Positions 33,663-44,329 of a stretch of 64,000 bases of DNA are shown here, piece by piece. The stretch's first letter is position 1, and each line of letters starts with the position of its first letter. A program made the position numbers and the translations under genes. Origin of the DNA: Skermanella mucosa (GTDB lineage: Bacteria; Pseudomonadota; Alphaproteobacteria; Azospirillales; Azospirillaceae). The notes under the pieces are model-generated. The model ran no database searches. It was given only the letters and a program-made list of their open reading frames with translations, and had not been told where the DNA came from. Location of the stretch: contig NZ_CP086106.1 in assembly GCF_016765655.2 (NCBI RefSeq), positions 4,920,501 to 4,984,500 on the forward strand. Reading direction: 5' to 3'.

Positions 33663-35717
33663 CTAGTAATGATCAAGGGCTTTCTTTAGTGCCTCTCGCG
33701 CCGAGGGATCAAGCTGCTCACCCTTAGCTACTAGCACCTTATCAAAACGACGGAACAAGTCTTCCGTACCTGCGAAAAACTCAAAGTCGGCGTGGCCCAT
33801 TAGGTAATTTCCTCCGCAACTCAGGATCGCGAAGCTGACCAGGGCGTCATCATCCGTGCGGAGCGCGTCAGCTAGCCAATCCCGACATTCGGCGTTCCAC
33901 CGGCCGACCTCCTTCATAAGGAACAACGGCTCAACAGTGGGCAGCCGAGCAAGCAGATCACCGCGCGCATGATCTTTGTATGCTGCATCAGCGAGGCGCC
34001 CGGCGTAAGCACTAACGGCCTCTGGGGACAGGATGCACAGATGATTTTCCCCTTTGCTCTTGCCATACAGGCCATACCCGAAGAAATGATGGCGAAGGAT
34101 GGAAGTGGCGAAGGCGTAGTGACGGCGAGCGATCAGCTCCTCAAGAACAGCTGGAATATGCTGCGCCAGCTTGGTTGAATTGCCCTTTATATGTCGAAGT
34201 AAGACATCCTTAAAGGCTCGAGACATCTCGGGAATTCCATCAAACCGGGTCAGCCATCGTGGTTCAATGGGTTCAAGGAAGGAGCCAATACTGCGCCAAG
34301 TTCGGCATGGGTCCGGATCTTCCATCCCATGGTAGAGTTCGTGCAAGCGATCCACCAAGGAAGGCAGGCGATCATCCGCGATTCGTTGCCGGAGATCGGC
34401 CGTCATTGCCACTTCATCAAGGGTCAGGAATGCCTGGACATCCTTACGGGACACCCCTCCGGGAAGTAGGCCGAGACGCAAGACGGTTACCAATGGACGG
34501 CGATAGCGAATAGTATCTTCGGGAACCTCGCCGTGTATTATATTTTCACCGGTGAAGTGTGGGAAAAGGAACTTGAGGATTGGAACAATAACATCTGTGG
34601 GCATAACACCAAACGATTTTAGTTTCTCTTCCCGACTGACGTCACGGTTTTGGAGGTAGATGTTCATGGCCCGTGTTGCGAGTGGGTCAACCACCACTTC
34701 ATCGGGCCGACGTCGCAGTTGATCGACGAACTGGGGTGCTTTAGTGAGTAGAATGCAGTAGCCGAGAAGGTCCACCCACTCAACCTCGCCCTGCACCATT
34801 GGCGCCAGCACTGTGTAAGAGCCGACCATCCGTCTCACATCTCGCGGCGTCTCGATGATATTGCCAAGCGCGACATCCATCAGCATGGCGAAACGCGCGT
34901 CTTTGGACCAGTCCCGAGGCAGTCCTCCTTCACCCGAAAGTGCAGCCAATTCCGTCAGCATGAGTTCCCGCATCTCTACATCGAGCGAGACGGGCAACGG
35001 GACCTGCAACTGAACGATTTTCTCCAGGTACGCATTGCCACGCTCACCACCACCGAGCGCATGAATGACACGCTCGCGGTCGTATGCGAGCAAATACGAC
35101 AGGCCGGGAAAGTCTGCGACGGCGCGCACCAACTGCGCGACGGCGCGAACCTCGACATCTTCGACGCGATCGAGTTCGTCAATCAGCACGACGATTGGCA
35201 CCTCGACACCAGCAAGAGAGGTGATAAGGTCACTCCGTTGACTGGACAAGCTTTCCGTGCGATCAAAGGTTTGGCCGAGGGATTTCAGTGCCTCTCGTAG
35301 CCCTGGGATGGGCAGGCCGAGAAGTGCGGAAGCAGGAGCCAAATCGGCAGCATACTTTGCCAAGCGACCAGCAAGTTGAGTGGCCACTTTGCCGACCTGC
35401 GGGTTATTCGTTCCCACTTCCTTTATGCGTGCCAGCATCTCCTCGAAGAATTGGGTGATCAAGTCGTCGCGCTTGGAAACCAACCAAGGGTCGAACCGCA
35501 CGACCACGGCGGCTGGATAACGAAGCTCGATCTCCGCCTGCATCAAGTTGAGCAGGGAAGACTTGCCGCTGCCCCAAGGGCCGGTGATGCCGACTACTAC
35601 GCCGCGAGCATGACCGGTGGAATCGATGAGCGCATCGCAAAGGCGGCCGATGAACGGGCCACGTTCGAGGCGGTCGTGATCGGGGGAGGTGATCGGACGT
35701 TCCGAGCGCGTGGCCAT
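33663..35717 (-). CDS. KAP-family P-loop NTPase
   Basis: A 684-residue NTPase of the KAP group (STAND-related). Walker A is GPWGSGKSSLLNL near residue 50, Walker B is VVLIDELDRVED, and the sequence FDPWLVSKRDDLITQFFEEM is typical of KAP proteins. Unlike many KAP NTPases no transmembrane pair interrupts the P-loop domain, so it appears cytoplasmic. The rest (about 350-684) is helical and unrecognised. Codon use is less GC-biased than in the neighbours, suggesting recent transfer. KAP NTPases occur in phage-exclusion and other defence loci, so an antiviral role is possible but unproven. Confidence 0.85.
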   Translation of the reverse strand: MATRSERPITSPDHDRLERGPFIGRLCDALIDSTGHARGVVVGITGPWGSGKSSLLNLMQAEIELRYPAAVVVRFDPWLVSKRDDLITQFFEEMLARIKEVGTNNPQVGKVATQLAGRLAKYAADLAPASALLGLPIPGLREALKSLGQTFDRTESLSSQRSDLITSLAGVEVPIVVLIDELDRVEDVEVRAVAQLVRAVADFPGLSYLLAYDRERVIHALGGGERGNAYLEKIVQLQVPLPVSLDVEMRELMLTELAALSGEGGLPRDWSKDARFAMLMDVALGNIIETPRDVRRMVGSYTVLAPMVQGEVEWVDLLGYCILLTKAPQFVDQLRRRPDEVVVDPLATRAMNIYLQNRDVSREEKLKSFGVMPTDVIVPILKFLFPHFTGENIIHGEVPEDTIRYRRPLVTVLRLGLLPGGVSRKDVQAFLTLDEVAMTADLRQRIADDRLPSLVDRLHELYHGMEDPDPCRTWRSIGSFLEPIEPRWLTRFDGIPEMSRAFKDVLLRHIKGNSTKLAQHIPAVLEELIARRHYAFATSILRHHFFGYGLYGKSKGENHLCILSPEAVSAYAGRLADAAYKDHARGDLLARLPTVEPLFLMKEVGRWNAECRDWLADALRTDDDALVSFAILSCGGNYLMGHADFEFFAGTEDLFRRFDKVLVAKGEQLDPSAREALKKALDHY

Positions 35718-35733
35718 CTATACCCCAAAGGAA

Positions 35734-35774
35734 GGATAAATTTATCCAATAGTTAGAGGTATAGGTCACCACAA
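35734..35774 (-). promoter_or_regulatory. promoter and palindromic operator of the KAP gene
   Basis: On the minus strand TTGTGG (35774-35769), 17 bases and TATTGG (35751-35746) form a promoter candidate. A perfect 14-bp palindrome GGATAAATTTATCC (35747-35734) overlaps its -10 element and ends 16 bases before the ATG. This is the position of a repressor operator. Confidence 0.5.
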
Positions 35775-36206
35775 TCAATCGTAAACAGGTGCAGCGCTTG
35801 GATCTCGGGTGAACAACAAGTTATACCCTTTCCGCCCGAGAAGTTTTCTCATGGCGATATAAGGGAAGTGCGGGAATCATCGATTCGGCAAAGGCGTGAG
35901 TGCTCGTTTGAAAAATCATGGATGGGCGACTCTTCTGAGCATGAGTGCGCCCATGGCAAGGTATGTCATGCCGCCCGATACATCCTCAGCGCGAAATCGA
36001 CCATCTCGTTGGGTCATCCGCGTATCGAGATCTCGCCATCCTCAAAGCGCAGCAATGCGCAACACTGTTACAGGTTAGTTTACGATGCGGTAATGTCCCG
36101 GCAATCAAATCAACGAGGGATTTATCGCCGCAGTTGGTCAAAGCCATACGCGTGCCAACAACAATGACGAAGGCAGCGCCTTGAAGGAACATCGATCGTT
36201 TGAAAC
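35775..36206. other. lower-GC spacer between KAP gene and alkB-like gene
   Basis: This stretch of over 400 bases holds only short frames with no recognisable protein on either strand, the longest being about 99 codons on the plus strand (35868-36167) with an atypical composition. It may contain remnants of a decayed gene. No repeats, tRNA or terminal inverted repeats were seen. Confidence 0.5.
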
Positions 36207-36824
36207 ATGGGTTTTCCAGCCATGAGGCCCGATGTTTGCGGACCACTCCCCTTCGTGGAAGAGGTGCCGGTTCCGGGGCTCACCCTGATCGACGACTGGA
36301 TCGGCAAGTCGGATGAAGATCAATTGCTGGGTTTGGTTGACGCTGGCAATTGGCGAAACGACCTTAAACGCCGGGTGCAGCACTTCGGCTATCGCTATGA
36401 CTATCGCGCCCGCTCGGTTTCGCTCGCGGACCACCTGGGGCCGTTGCCGGGTTGGTTGGCCATGCTCGCCGGGCGCCTTGTCGACGGAGGCGCGTTCTCC
36501 AAACCGCCTGATCAGGTCATCATCAACGAGTACCTGCCGGGCCAGGGTATTTCAGCGCATATCGACTGCGTTCCGTGTTTCGGCGAGACCATCGCCATCC
36601 TCAGCCTTGGCGGTTCGACCGTCATGAAATTCCAGTGCTCCGCCAACGGCGCGGGGAGGGAATTGACGCTGCCGAATTGCAGTCTGCTGACGCTGATGGG
36701 GCCAGCGCGCTACGACTGGCTTCATGCGATCCCCGCAAGAATGTCCGACGTAATCGACGGCGTGAAAACGCCGCGCATCCGGCGGGTGTCCCTTACTTTC
36801 CGTTCAGTCAATATCGCCGCTTGA
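36207..36824 (+). CDS. AlkB-like 2-oxoglutarate/Fe(II) dioxygenase
   Basis: A 205-residue member of the AlkB family, which removes alkyl groups from DNA or RNA bases by oxidation. The iron ligands H118 and D120 (SAHID) and H173 (DWLHAIP) are present, together with the 2-oxoglutarate-binding arginines in RRVSLTFR. The substrate-lid region INEYLPGQGI is typical of the ALKBH8/AlkB2-like group found in proteobacteria. Neither candidate ATG (36207, 36222) has a clear ribosome site. It lies beside a KAP NTPase gene in the lower-GC patch and close to tRNA-Ser. Confidence 0.88.
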   Translation: MGFPAMRPDVCGPLPFVEEVPVPGLTLIDDWIGKSDEDQLLGLVDAGNWRNDLKRRVQHFGYRYDYRARSVSLADHLGPLPGWLAMLAGRLVDGGAFSKPPDQVIINEYLPGQGISAHIDCVPCFGETIAILSLGGSTVMKFQCSANGAGRELTLPNCSLLTLMGPARYDWLHAIPARMSDVIDGVKTPRIRRVSLTFRSVNIAA

Positions 36825-36944
36825 GCGTAAACTTGGTGGAGTCGTTTCAATGTGCCCCCGCCAGGGGAGCCGCATCTACGGTATCTTGCGGATTTATGCG
36901 CGACAGCGCGGAAAGGGCCGCATTCGCACGTAGTCATGCGCAAA

Positions 36945-37034
36945 TGGCGGACGGGGTGGGATTCGAACCCACGGTACCCTTGCAGGTACGCCGCATTTCG
37001 AGTGCGGTGCCTTCAACCACTCGACCACCCGTCC
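36945..37034 (-). tRNA. tRNA-Ser(CGA)
   Basis: A 90-base tRNA on the minus strand. The acceptor stem GGACGGG pairs with CCCGTCC, then G and an encoded CCA end. The anticodon stem-loop CCGCA-CTCGAAA-TGCGG gives anticodon CGA. A long variable arm (GTACC...GGTAC) and the GGTTCGAATCC T-loop confirm a class II serine tRNA. Its 3' end faces the lower-GC KAP/AlkB patch. Confidence 0.95.
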
Positions 37035-37411
37035 GACGCAGCAGCTTCAACCACCGTCTGGCGGCGAAGCGGCGCGGAAACTAGCGTATGGAGCCGGCCT
37101 CCGCAAGGCCATCTTTGCTCTCGCGGAGCAATATCAGGCGAGGCTGTCAGGAGCACGTCCCGCCGGTCCGGCAAGCCCATGCAGGTATCGCCGATCCATT
37201 GATCGCCGCACCGGCCCGCGATCGAGCGCCGCACGGCCGACGGATAACATACTCTCTCTTTCAAGAGTTCATCCGCCCCCGCGGAATCCGCAATCCCCCT
37301 GTTGACTCTCCCCTGCCGATGAGTATAGTCGCCGCTCCTTACCAGCGGGCTCAAATCTCGGACGAGGTTTGTCGTGCCCGTAGTTTGTATTCAGATACGG
37401 CAGTGGCAAAC
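37035..37411. other. 377-base spacer between tRNA-Ser and rplU
   Basis: No gene is supported. The right third carries the rplU promoter at 37302-37329 and a leader of about 75 bases. The left part would contain the tRNA promoter on the minus strand, which I could not pin down. Confidence 0.5.
37302..37329 (+). promoter_or_regulatory. sigma-70 promoter of rplU-rpmA
   Basis: TTGACT (37302-37307), a 16-base spacer and TATAGT (37324-37329) are close to the housekeeping consensus. Transcription would start near 37336, leaving a leader of about 75 bases before rplU. Confidence 0.7.
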
Positions 37412-37723
37412 ATGTTCGCAGTGATCCGCACCGGCGGCAAGCAGTACAAAGTCGCCAACGGCGACGTGATCAAGGTCGAGAAACTGGCCGGCGAGGCTGG
37501 CGCTTCCATCAACTTCGACGAAGTCCTGATGGTCAGCGATGCCGGCAACACGACGGTCGGCACCCCCCTGGTCGCAGGGGCTGCGGTCACCGCCGAAGTC
37601 ATCGCCCAGGATCGCGGTCCGAAGATCATCGTCTTCAAGAAGAAGCGTCGCCAGAACTACCGGCGCAAGAACGGGCACCGTCAGGACCTGACCGTGCTGC
37701 GCATCACCGGGATCAGCGCGTAA
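37412..37723 (+). CDS. rplU: 50S ribosomal protein L21
   Basis: A 103-residue ribosomal protein that binds 23S rRNA. The N-terminus [14 protein letters not shown] and the basic signature [21 protein letters not shown] are diagnostic. A longer frame begins upstream at 37088 but the conserved N-terminus fixes the start at 37412. It is the first gene of rplU-rpmA, expressed from the promoter 80 bases upstream. Confidence 0.97.
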   Translation: MFAVIRTGGKQYKVANGDVIKVEKLAGEAGASINFDEVLMVSDAGNTTVGTPLVAGAAVTAEVIAQDRGPKIIVFKKKRRQNYRRKNGHRQDLTVLRITGISA

Positions 37724-37777
37724 CCCGCGCTCGATATCCCTGTTCGGTACGATCCTGGCCCATAGGAGTTCAGAGCA

Positions 37778-38062
37778 ATGGCACATAAAAAGGCAGGCGG
37801 TAGCTCCCGCAACGGTCGCGACAGCGCCGGCCGTCGTCTTGGCGTCAAGAAGTACGGCGGCGAGAGCGTCATCGCCGGCAACATCATCGTGCGCCAGCGC
37901 GGCACCCAGTTCCATCCCGGCGCCAACGTGGGCGTCGGCAAGGACCACACCCTGTTCGCCCTCGTCGAGGGGCAGGTCAGCTTCCGCAAGTCGATCGCCG
38001 GCCGGACCTTCGTCTCGGTGAACGGTAACAAGGCCGAAGAAGTGCCGGCGGCCGCCGAGTAA
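37778..38062 (+). CDS. rpmA: 50S ribosomal protein L27
   Basis: A 94-residue protein of the peptidyl-transferase region. The N-terminus [20 protein letters not shown] is the conserved flexible arm that reaches the active site; no cleavable Firmicute-type extension is present. GGAG lies at the right distance before the ATG. A strong hairpin terminator follows. Confidence 0.97.
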   Translation: MAHKKAGGSSRNGRDSAGRRLGVKKYGGESVIAGNIIVRQRGTQFHPGANVGVGKDHTLFALVEGQVSFRKSIAGRTFVSVNGNKAEEVPAAAE

Positions 38063-38096
38063 CGGCGCCCCAGCATCCTGCGGTCAGGAACTGGAT

Positions 38097-38133
38097 AATC
38101 GGGGGGTCGGTTCAGCCGTCCCCCCGATTTTCG
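38097..38133 (+). terminator. rho-independent terminator after rpmA
   Basis: AATCGGGGGG (38097-38106) pairs with CCCCCCGATT (38120-38129), with a further CGG/CCG inner pair around a TTCA loop, followed by TTTCGTTT. Confidence 0.8.
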
Positions 38134-38185
38134 TTTGGGCTCCCCCTACCCTCGCCGGACTGCGCTCCCCACCTCCCGCAGATGA

Positions 38186-40559
<2,374 letters not shown>

Positions 40560-40606
40560 CAGGTCCTTTCCTGACACGCACTCCGCCCGATAATCCGGAA
40601 CACCCG

Positions 40607-41257
40607 ATGATAAGAGCCGTCCTCTGGGACATCGACGGCACGTTGCTGGACAGCGAGCCCCATCACTTCAAGTCCTTCGTCGCGGTCTGCGAGAGCCACG
40701 GCCACACCCTGGCGAAGGCCGACTACGACCGCCTGCTGGGCCGCTCCATGGCGGAGGTCTACGCCCTGCTGAACGCCGTCCAGCCGCTGCCGCTGGACCT
40801 GCCGGAATTCGCCGCCGCCTGCTCCGACCACTACGTCACCCATGTGGCCGACGTGCCGCCGCGCCCCGGCGCTCTGGAGAAGGTCGCCGACCTCGCGGGC
40901 GCGGGCATCGCCCAGGCCTGCGTGTCGAACAGCGCCCGGCGCGTCGTCGAGGCGAACATGGCCGTCATCGCCATGCCCGAGGCGCTGGGCTTCGCCCTGT
41001 CGCGCGACGACGTGACCCGGGGCAAGCCCGACCCGGAACCGTACCTGCGCGCAGCCGAGCGGCTGGGCTTGCCGCCGGACGCCTGCGTCGCGGTGGAGGA
41101 CAGCCCGATCGGCGCCCGCGCCGCCAAGGCGGCCGGCATGGTCACCATCGCCTGGCCGCAGCACCGGACGCTCGAATTCGACACGGTGGACCGGATCGTC
41201 GGGCGACTGGACGAGATCGACTGGACAGCCCTTCTCCGGGACCGGAAAATCACCTAA
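40607..41257 (+). CDS. HAD family hydrolase (beta-phosphoglucomutase/phosphatase-like)
   Basis: A 216-residue HAD-IA phosphatase. Motif I is VLWDIDGTLLDSEP, motif II CVSNSAR, motif III with the lysine in RGKPDPEPYL and motif IV AVEDSPIGARAAKAAG. The cap insertion is of the alpha-helical type. It acts on an unknown small phosphate ester. It lies between proB and proA, a placement seen in related genomes, but no role in proline synthesis is established. Confidence 0.88.
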   Translation: MIRAVLWDIDGTLLDSEPHHFKSFVAVCESHGHTLAKADYDRLLGRSMAEVYALLNAVQPLPLDLPEFAAACSDHYVTHVADVPPRPGALEKVADLAGAGIAQACVSNSARRVVEANMAVIAMPEALGFALSRDDVTRGKPDPEPYLRAAERLGLPPDACVAVEDSPIGARAAKAAGMVTIAWPQHRTLEFDTVDRIVGRLDEIDWTALLRDRKIT

Positions 41258-41297
41258 AGTCCCGCCCCCAACGAACCGAGACCGGGAGTAAGCCGCC

Positions 41298-42578
41298 GTG
41301 ACCGCCGTCAAGCACACCGTCGATCCCTTGCAGGGGGAAATGCAGCAGTTGGGGCGCGCCGCGCGCGCCGCGGCGGCGGTGCTTGCCCAGGCCCCGACCG
41401 AGCGGAAGGACGCGGCGCTGCGCGCGGCGGCCGCCGCGATCCGGGAACGGTCCGCCGCGATCCTGGAGGCCAACGCCCGCGACGTCGCCAATGCCGGCGC
41501 GCGCGGCATGGCGTCCGCCCTGATCGACCGGCTGAAGCTGGACGGGGCGCGGGTGGAGGGCATCGCCAAGGGCCTGGAGGACGTGGCCGCCCTGCCCGAC
41601 CCGATCGGCACCGCCATGGCGGAGTGGGACCGGCCCAACGGGCTGAGGATCGCCCGCGTCCGGGTGCCGCTGGGAGTCATCGGCATCGTCTACGAGAGCC
41701 GCCCCAACGTCACCGCCGACGCCGGCGGGCTGTGCCTGAAGTCGGGCAACGCCTGCATCCTGCGCGGCGGCTCCGACAGCTTCGAATCTTCCCGCGCCAT
41801 CATCGCCTGCATGCGCGACGGCCTGCACGCCGCCGGCCTGCCCGAGGACGCGATCCAGCTGGTGCCGACCACCGACAGGGCCGCCGTCGGCATCATGCTG
41901 ACCATGGTGGACGACATCGACGTGATCATCCCGCGCGGCGGCAAGTCCCTTATCGAGCGGGTCGCGGCGGAGAGCCGGATCCCCGTGATCAAGCATCTCG
42001 ACGGCATCTGCCACGTCTATGTGGACGCCGCGGCCGATCCGGCGAAGGCGCGCGACATCGTGCTGAACGCCAAGATGCGCCGCACCTCCGTCTGCGGTGC
42101 CGCCGAGACGCTGCTGGTGGACCGTTCCGTTTCCGAAACCGTCCTGCCCGCCGTCCTGGACGCCCTGATCGCGGCCGGCTGCGAAGTTCGCGGCGACGAG
42201 GCGACCCGGAGGATCGACGGACGCGCCGTCCCGGCAACATCCGCCGACTGGGACACGGAATATCTGGACGCGATCATCTCGGTCCGGGTGGTGGACGGCG
42301 TCGAGGCCGCGATCGAGCACGTCAACCGCCACGGCTCGCACCATACCGACAGCATCGTGACCGAGGACGCGACGGCGGCCGAGAAGTTCCTGAACCAGGT
42401 GGACAGCGCCATCGTGCTGCTGAACGCCTCGACCCAGTTCGCCGACGGCGGGGAGTTCGGCATGGGGGCGGAGATCGGCATCTCCACCGGCAAGCTCCAT
42501 GCCCGCGGCCCCGTCGGCGCCGAGCAGCTGACCAGCTACAAGTACCAGGTCCGCGGCACCGGGCAGATCCGCCCATGA
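41298..42578 (+). CDS. proA: gamma-glutamyl phosphate reductase
   Basis: A 426-residue NADPH enzyme, second step of proline synthesis, reducing gamma-glutamyl phosphate to the semialdehyde. The catalytic cysteine lies in [16 protein letters not shown], and [17 protein letters not shown] and ALKSGNA-like [14 protein letters not shown] are family landmarks. The start is a GTG with GGGAG upstream. It is part of obgE-proB-HAD-proA-nadD. Confidence 0.96.
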   Translation: MTAVKHTVDPLQGEMQQLGRAARAAAAVLAQAPTERKDAALRAAAAAIRERSAAILEANARDVANAGARGMASALIDRLKLDGARVEGIAKGLEDVAALPDPIGTAMAEWDRPNGLRIARVRVPLGVIGIVYESRPNVTADAGGLCLKSGNACILRGGSDSFESSRAIIACMRDGLHAAGLPEDAIQLVPTTDRAAVGIMLTMVDDIDVIIPRGGKSLIERVAAESRIPVIKHLDGICHVYVDAAADPAKARDIVLNAKMRRTSVCGAAETLLVDRSVSETVLPAVLDALIAAGCEVRGDEATRRIDGRAVPATSADWDTEYLDAIISVRVVDGVEAAIEHVNRHGSHHTDSIVTEDATAAEKFLNQVDSAIVLLNASTQFADGGEFGMGAEIGISTGKLHARGPVGAEQLTSYKYQVRGTGQIRP

Positions 42579-42624
42579 TCGGGAGCATGACCGGCATTCC
42601 GGCCGAGGGGAGCCCGGGCCCGGC

Positions 42625-43266
42625 GTGACGAGGGTGACACTCTACGGTGGCCGGACCTGGGCCGGCCGGCGGGTCGGCCTGCTCGGCGGGTCGTTCAACC
42701 CGGCCCACGAAGGCCACCGCCACATCAGCCTGCTGGCGCTCAAGCTGCTCGACCTGGACTATGTCTGGTGGCTGGTCAGCCCGCAGAACCCGCTGAAATC
42801 GACCCGCGGCATGGCGTCGCTGGAAGAGCGGCTGGCCGGCGGACGGCTGGTCGCCCGGCACCCGCGGATCATCGTCACCGACGTGGAGTGCGCGCTGGAA
42901 ACCCGCTTCACGGCGGAGACCCTGGCCGGGCTGCACCGGTACTTCCCGCGGACCCGGTTCGTCTGGCTGATGGGGGCCGACAACCTGACGCAAATCCCGC
43001 GCTGGCAGAACTGGACGCGAATCTTTAACGGGACACCCGTTGCAGTCTTCAGTCGTCCTCCATATTCTTTAAGTGCGTTGCACGGCCAAGCCGCGCAACG
43101 CTACAGGTGTCGCCGGGTCGGCCAGGCCCGGGCCCGGGGGCTCGCGGAAATGCAGCCGCCGGCCTGGGTGTTTTTCCAGAACCCGTTGCATCCGGCATCG
43201 GCGACGGAAATCCGGAAGCGTCGCGCGCAAGCGGCGGCGGCTTCCGGCGGTCAACCGGTTCAATAG
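42625..43266 (+). CDS. nadD: nicotinate-nucleotide adenylyltransferase
   Basis: A 213-residue enzyme transferring AMP to nicotinate mononucleotide in NAD synthesis. The nucleotide-binding motif GLLGGSFNPAHEGH and the C-terminal HPASATEIRKR (the SSTxxR-type motif) are visible, and WLMGADNL is conserved. Start is a GTG 46 bases after proA. The last part is Ala-rich. Confidence 0.94.
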   Translation: MTRVTLYGGRTWAGRRVGLLGGSFNPAHEGHRHISLLALKLLDLDYVWWLVSPQNPLKSTRGMASLEERLAGGRLVARHPRIIVTDVECALETRFTAETLAGLHRYFPRTRFVWLMGADNLTQIPRWQNWTRIFNGTPVAVFSRPPYSLSALHGQAAQRYRCRRVGQARARGLAEMQPPAWVFFQNPLHPASATEIRKRRAQAAAASGGQPVQ

Positions 43267-43289
43267 AGGTGAAAGCCATAGCTACGTTC

Positions 43290-43712
43290 ATGCAACAGAC
43301 CCCCGAGAACGGGTCGAATTCCCAACAGCTCCGCCCTGTGGAACTCTCCCACATGGACCTGCCCAGGCAGCTGAGCGATCTGGTCGTCAAGTCGCTGGAC
43401 GACGACAAGGCCGAGGACATCGTCGTGATCGACCTCGCCGGCAAAACCACCATCGCGGACTACATGGTCGTGGCATCGGGCCGCTCGACGCGGCAGGTCG
43501 GCGCCATGGCCGAGCATCTGCGCGAGAAGCTGAAGGTCGCCGGGGCCGCCGCCGTCGAGATCGAGGGCCTGCCGCAGGCGGACTGGGTCCTGATCGATGC
43601 CGGCGACGTCATCGTCCACCTGTTCCGGCCCGAGGTCCGCAGCTTCTACAACATCGAGAAGATGTGGGGCATCGAGCCGCCGGCGGCGCGCCAGGACATG
43701 CTGTACGCCTGA
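43290..43712 (+). CDS. rsfS: ribosome silencing factor RsfS
   Basis: A 140-residue protein of the Iojap/RsfS family that binds L14 and keeps ribosomal subunits apart in starvation. Conserved features are DIVVIDLAGKTTIADYMVVASGRS, GLPQADWVLIDAGDVIVHLF and FYNIEKMW. The start is uncertain: ATG at 43290, a GTG at 43269 or ATG at 43353 are all in frame. The core domain begins near the last. It lies between nadD and rlmH as in most alphaproteobacteria. Confidence 0.92.
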   Translation: MQQTPENGSNSQQLRPVELSHMDLPRQLSDLVVKSLDDDKAEDIVVIDLAGKTTIADYMVVASGRSTRQVGAMAEHLREKLKVAGAAAVEIEGLPQADWVLIDAGDVIVHLFRPEVRSFYNIEKMWGIEPPAARQDMLYA

Positions 43713-43726
43713 CCGGCAGGCTTGGA

Positions 43727-43785
43727 CGGATCGGTCCCGTGCGGAACGGCCCCGTTCGGAACGGCCCCGTTCGGAACGGTTCGGC
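43727..43785. repeat. 15-bp tandem repeat between rsfS and rlmH
   Basis: Two perfect copies of CGGAACGGCCCCGTT (43742-43756, 43757-43771) are flanked by one degenerate copy on each side (43727-43741 and 43772-43785). It fills the whole spacer and could vary in copy number between strains. Confidence 0.8.
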
Positions 43786-43802
43786 ACTGAAAAGGTAGGC
43801 CC

Positions 43803-44261
43803 ATGAAGATCTGGCTCGCCGCCGTCGGGCGGGCGCGGGCCGGGGCGGCGCGCGACCTGTACGAGGAGTACGCCCGGCGGATGACCTGGCCGCTCGTCCT
43901 CAAGGAGGTCGAGTCGAAGAAGCGCGTGCCGCCCGACGAGCTGAAACGCCTGGAAGCCGACCTGCTGCTGTCGGCCGTCCCCAATGCTGCCATGATCGTG
44001 GCGCTGGATGAGCGCGGTGCGGCCCTGTCGAGCGAGCGCTTCGCCGAGAAGCTGGGCGGCTGGCGGGACACGGGAGTCGGCGACGTCGCCTTCCTGATCG
44101 GCGGGGCGGACGGCCATGGCGAGGCGGTGGCGAAGCGGGCGGACCTGATGCTGGCGCTGGGTCCCATGACCTGGCCCCACCTGATGGTGCGCGCCATGCT
44201 GGCGGAGCAATTGTACAGGGCGCAACAGATTCTGGCGGGACACCCTTATCATCGTGCATAA
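43803..44261 (+). CDS. rlmH: 23S rRNA (pseudouridine1915-N3)-methyltransferase
   Basis: A 152-residue SPOUT methyltransferase acting on the 70S ribosome. Landmarks are MKIWLAAVGRARAG at the start, FLIGGADGHGEAV as the SAM-binding knot and the ending HPYHRA. It follows rsfS after a 90-base spacer filled with the 15-bp tandem repeat. Confidence 0.96.
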   Translation: MKIWLAAVGRARAGAARDLYEEYARRMTWPLVLKEVESKKRVPPDELKRLEADLLLSAVPNAAMIVALDERGAALSSERFAEKLGGWRDTGVGDVAFLIGGADGHGEAVAKRADLMLALGPMTWPHLMVRAMLAEQLYRAQQILAGHPYHRA

Positions 44262-44329
44262 ACTGTCCGTTGGGTCCGGCCTGTTCCACGGCTGCCGAAA
44301 CGGATCCTTTACCAAACTGGGATAGTGCT

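Noticed and set aside
35868-36167. 99-codon plus-strand frame in the spacer left of the AlkB-like gene
   Set aside because: Odd composition (many Cys, Ser, Arg, His), no ribosome site and no recognisable similarity; kept only as part of the spacer description.
33476-37034. Complete integrative element with direct-repeat attachment sites at tRNA-Ser
   Set aside because: No integrase gene and no second copy of the tRNA 3' end were found in the window; only the composition shift supports transfer.
43727-43785. CRISPR-like array
   Set aside because: Units are 15 bp, directly contiguous and without spacers. No CRISPR array or cas gene was seen anywhere in the window.
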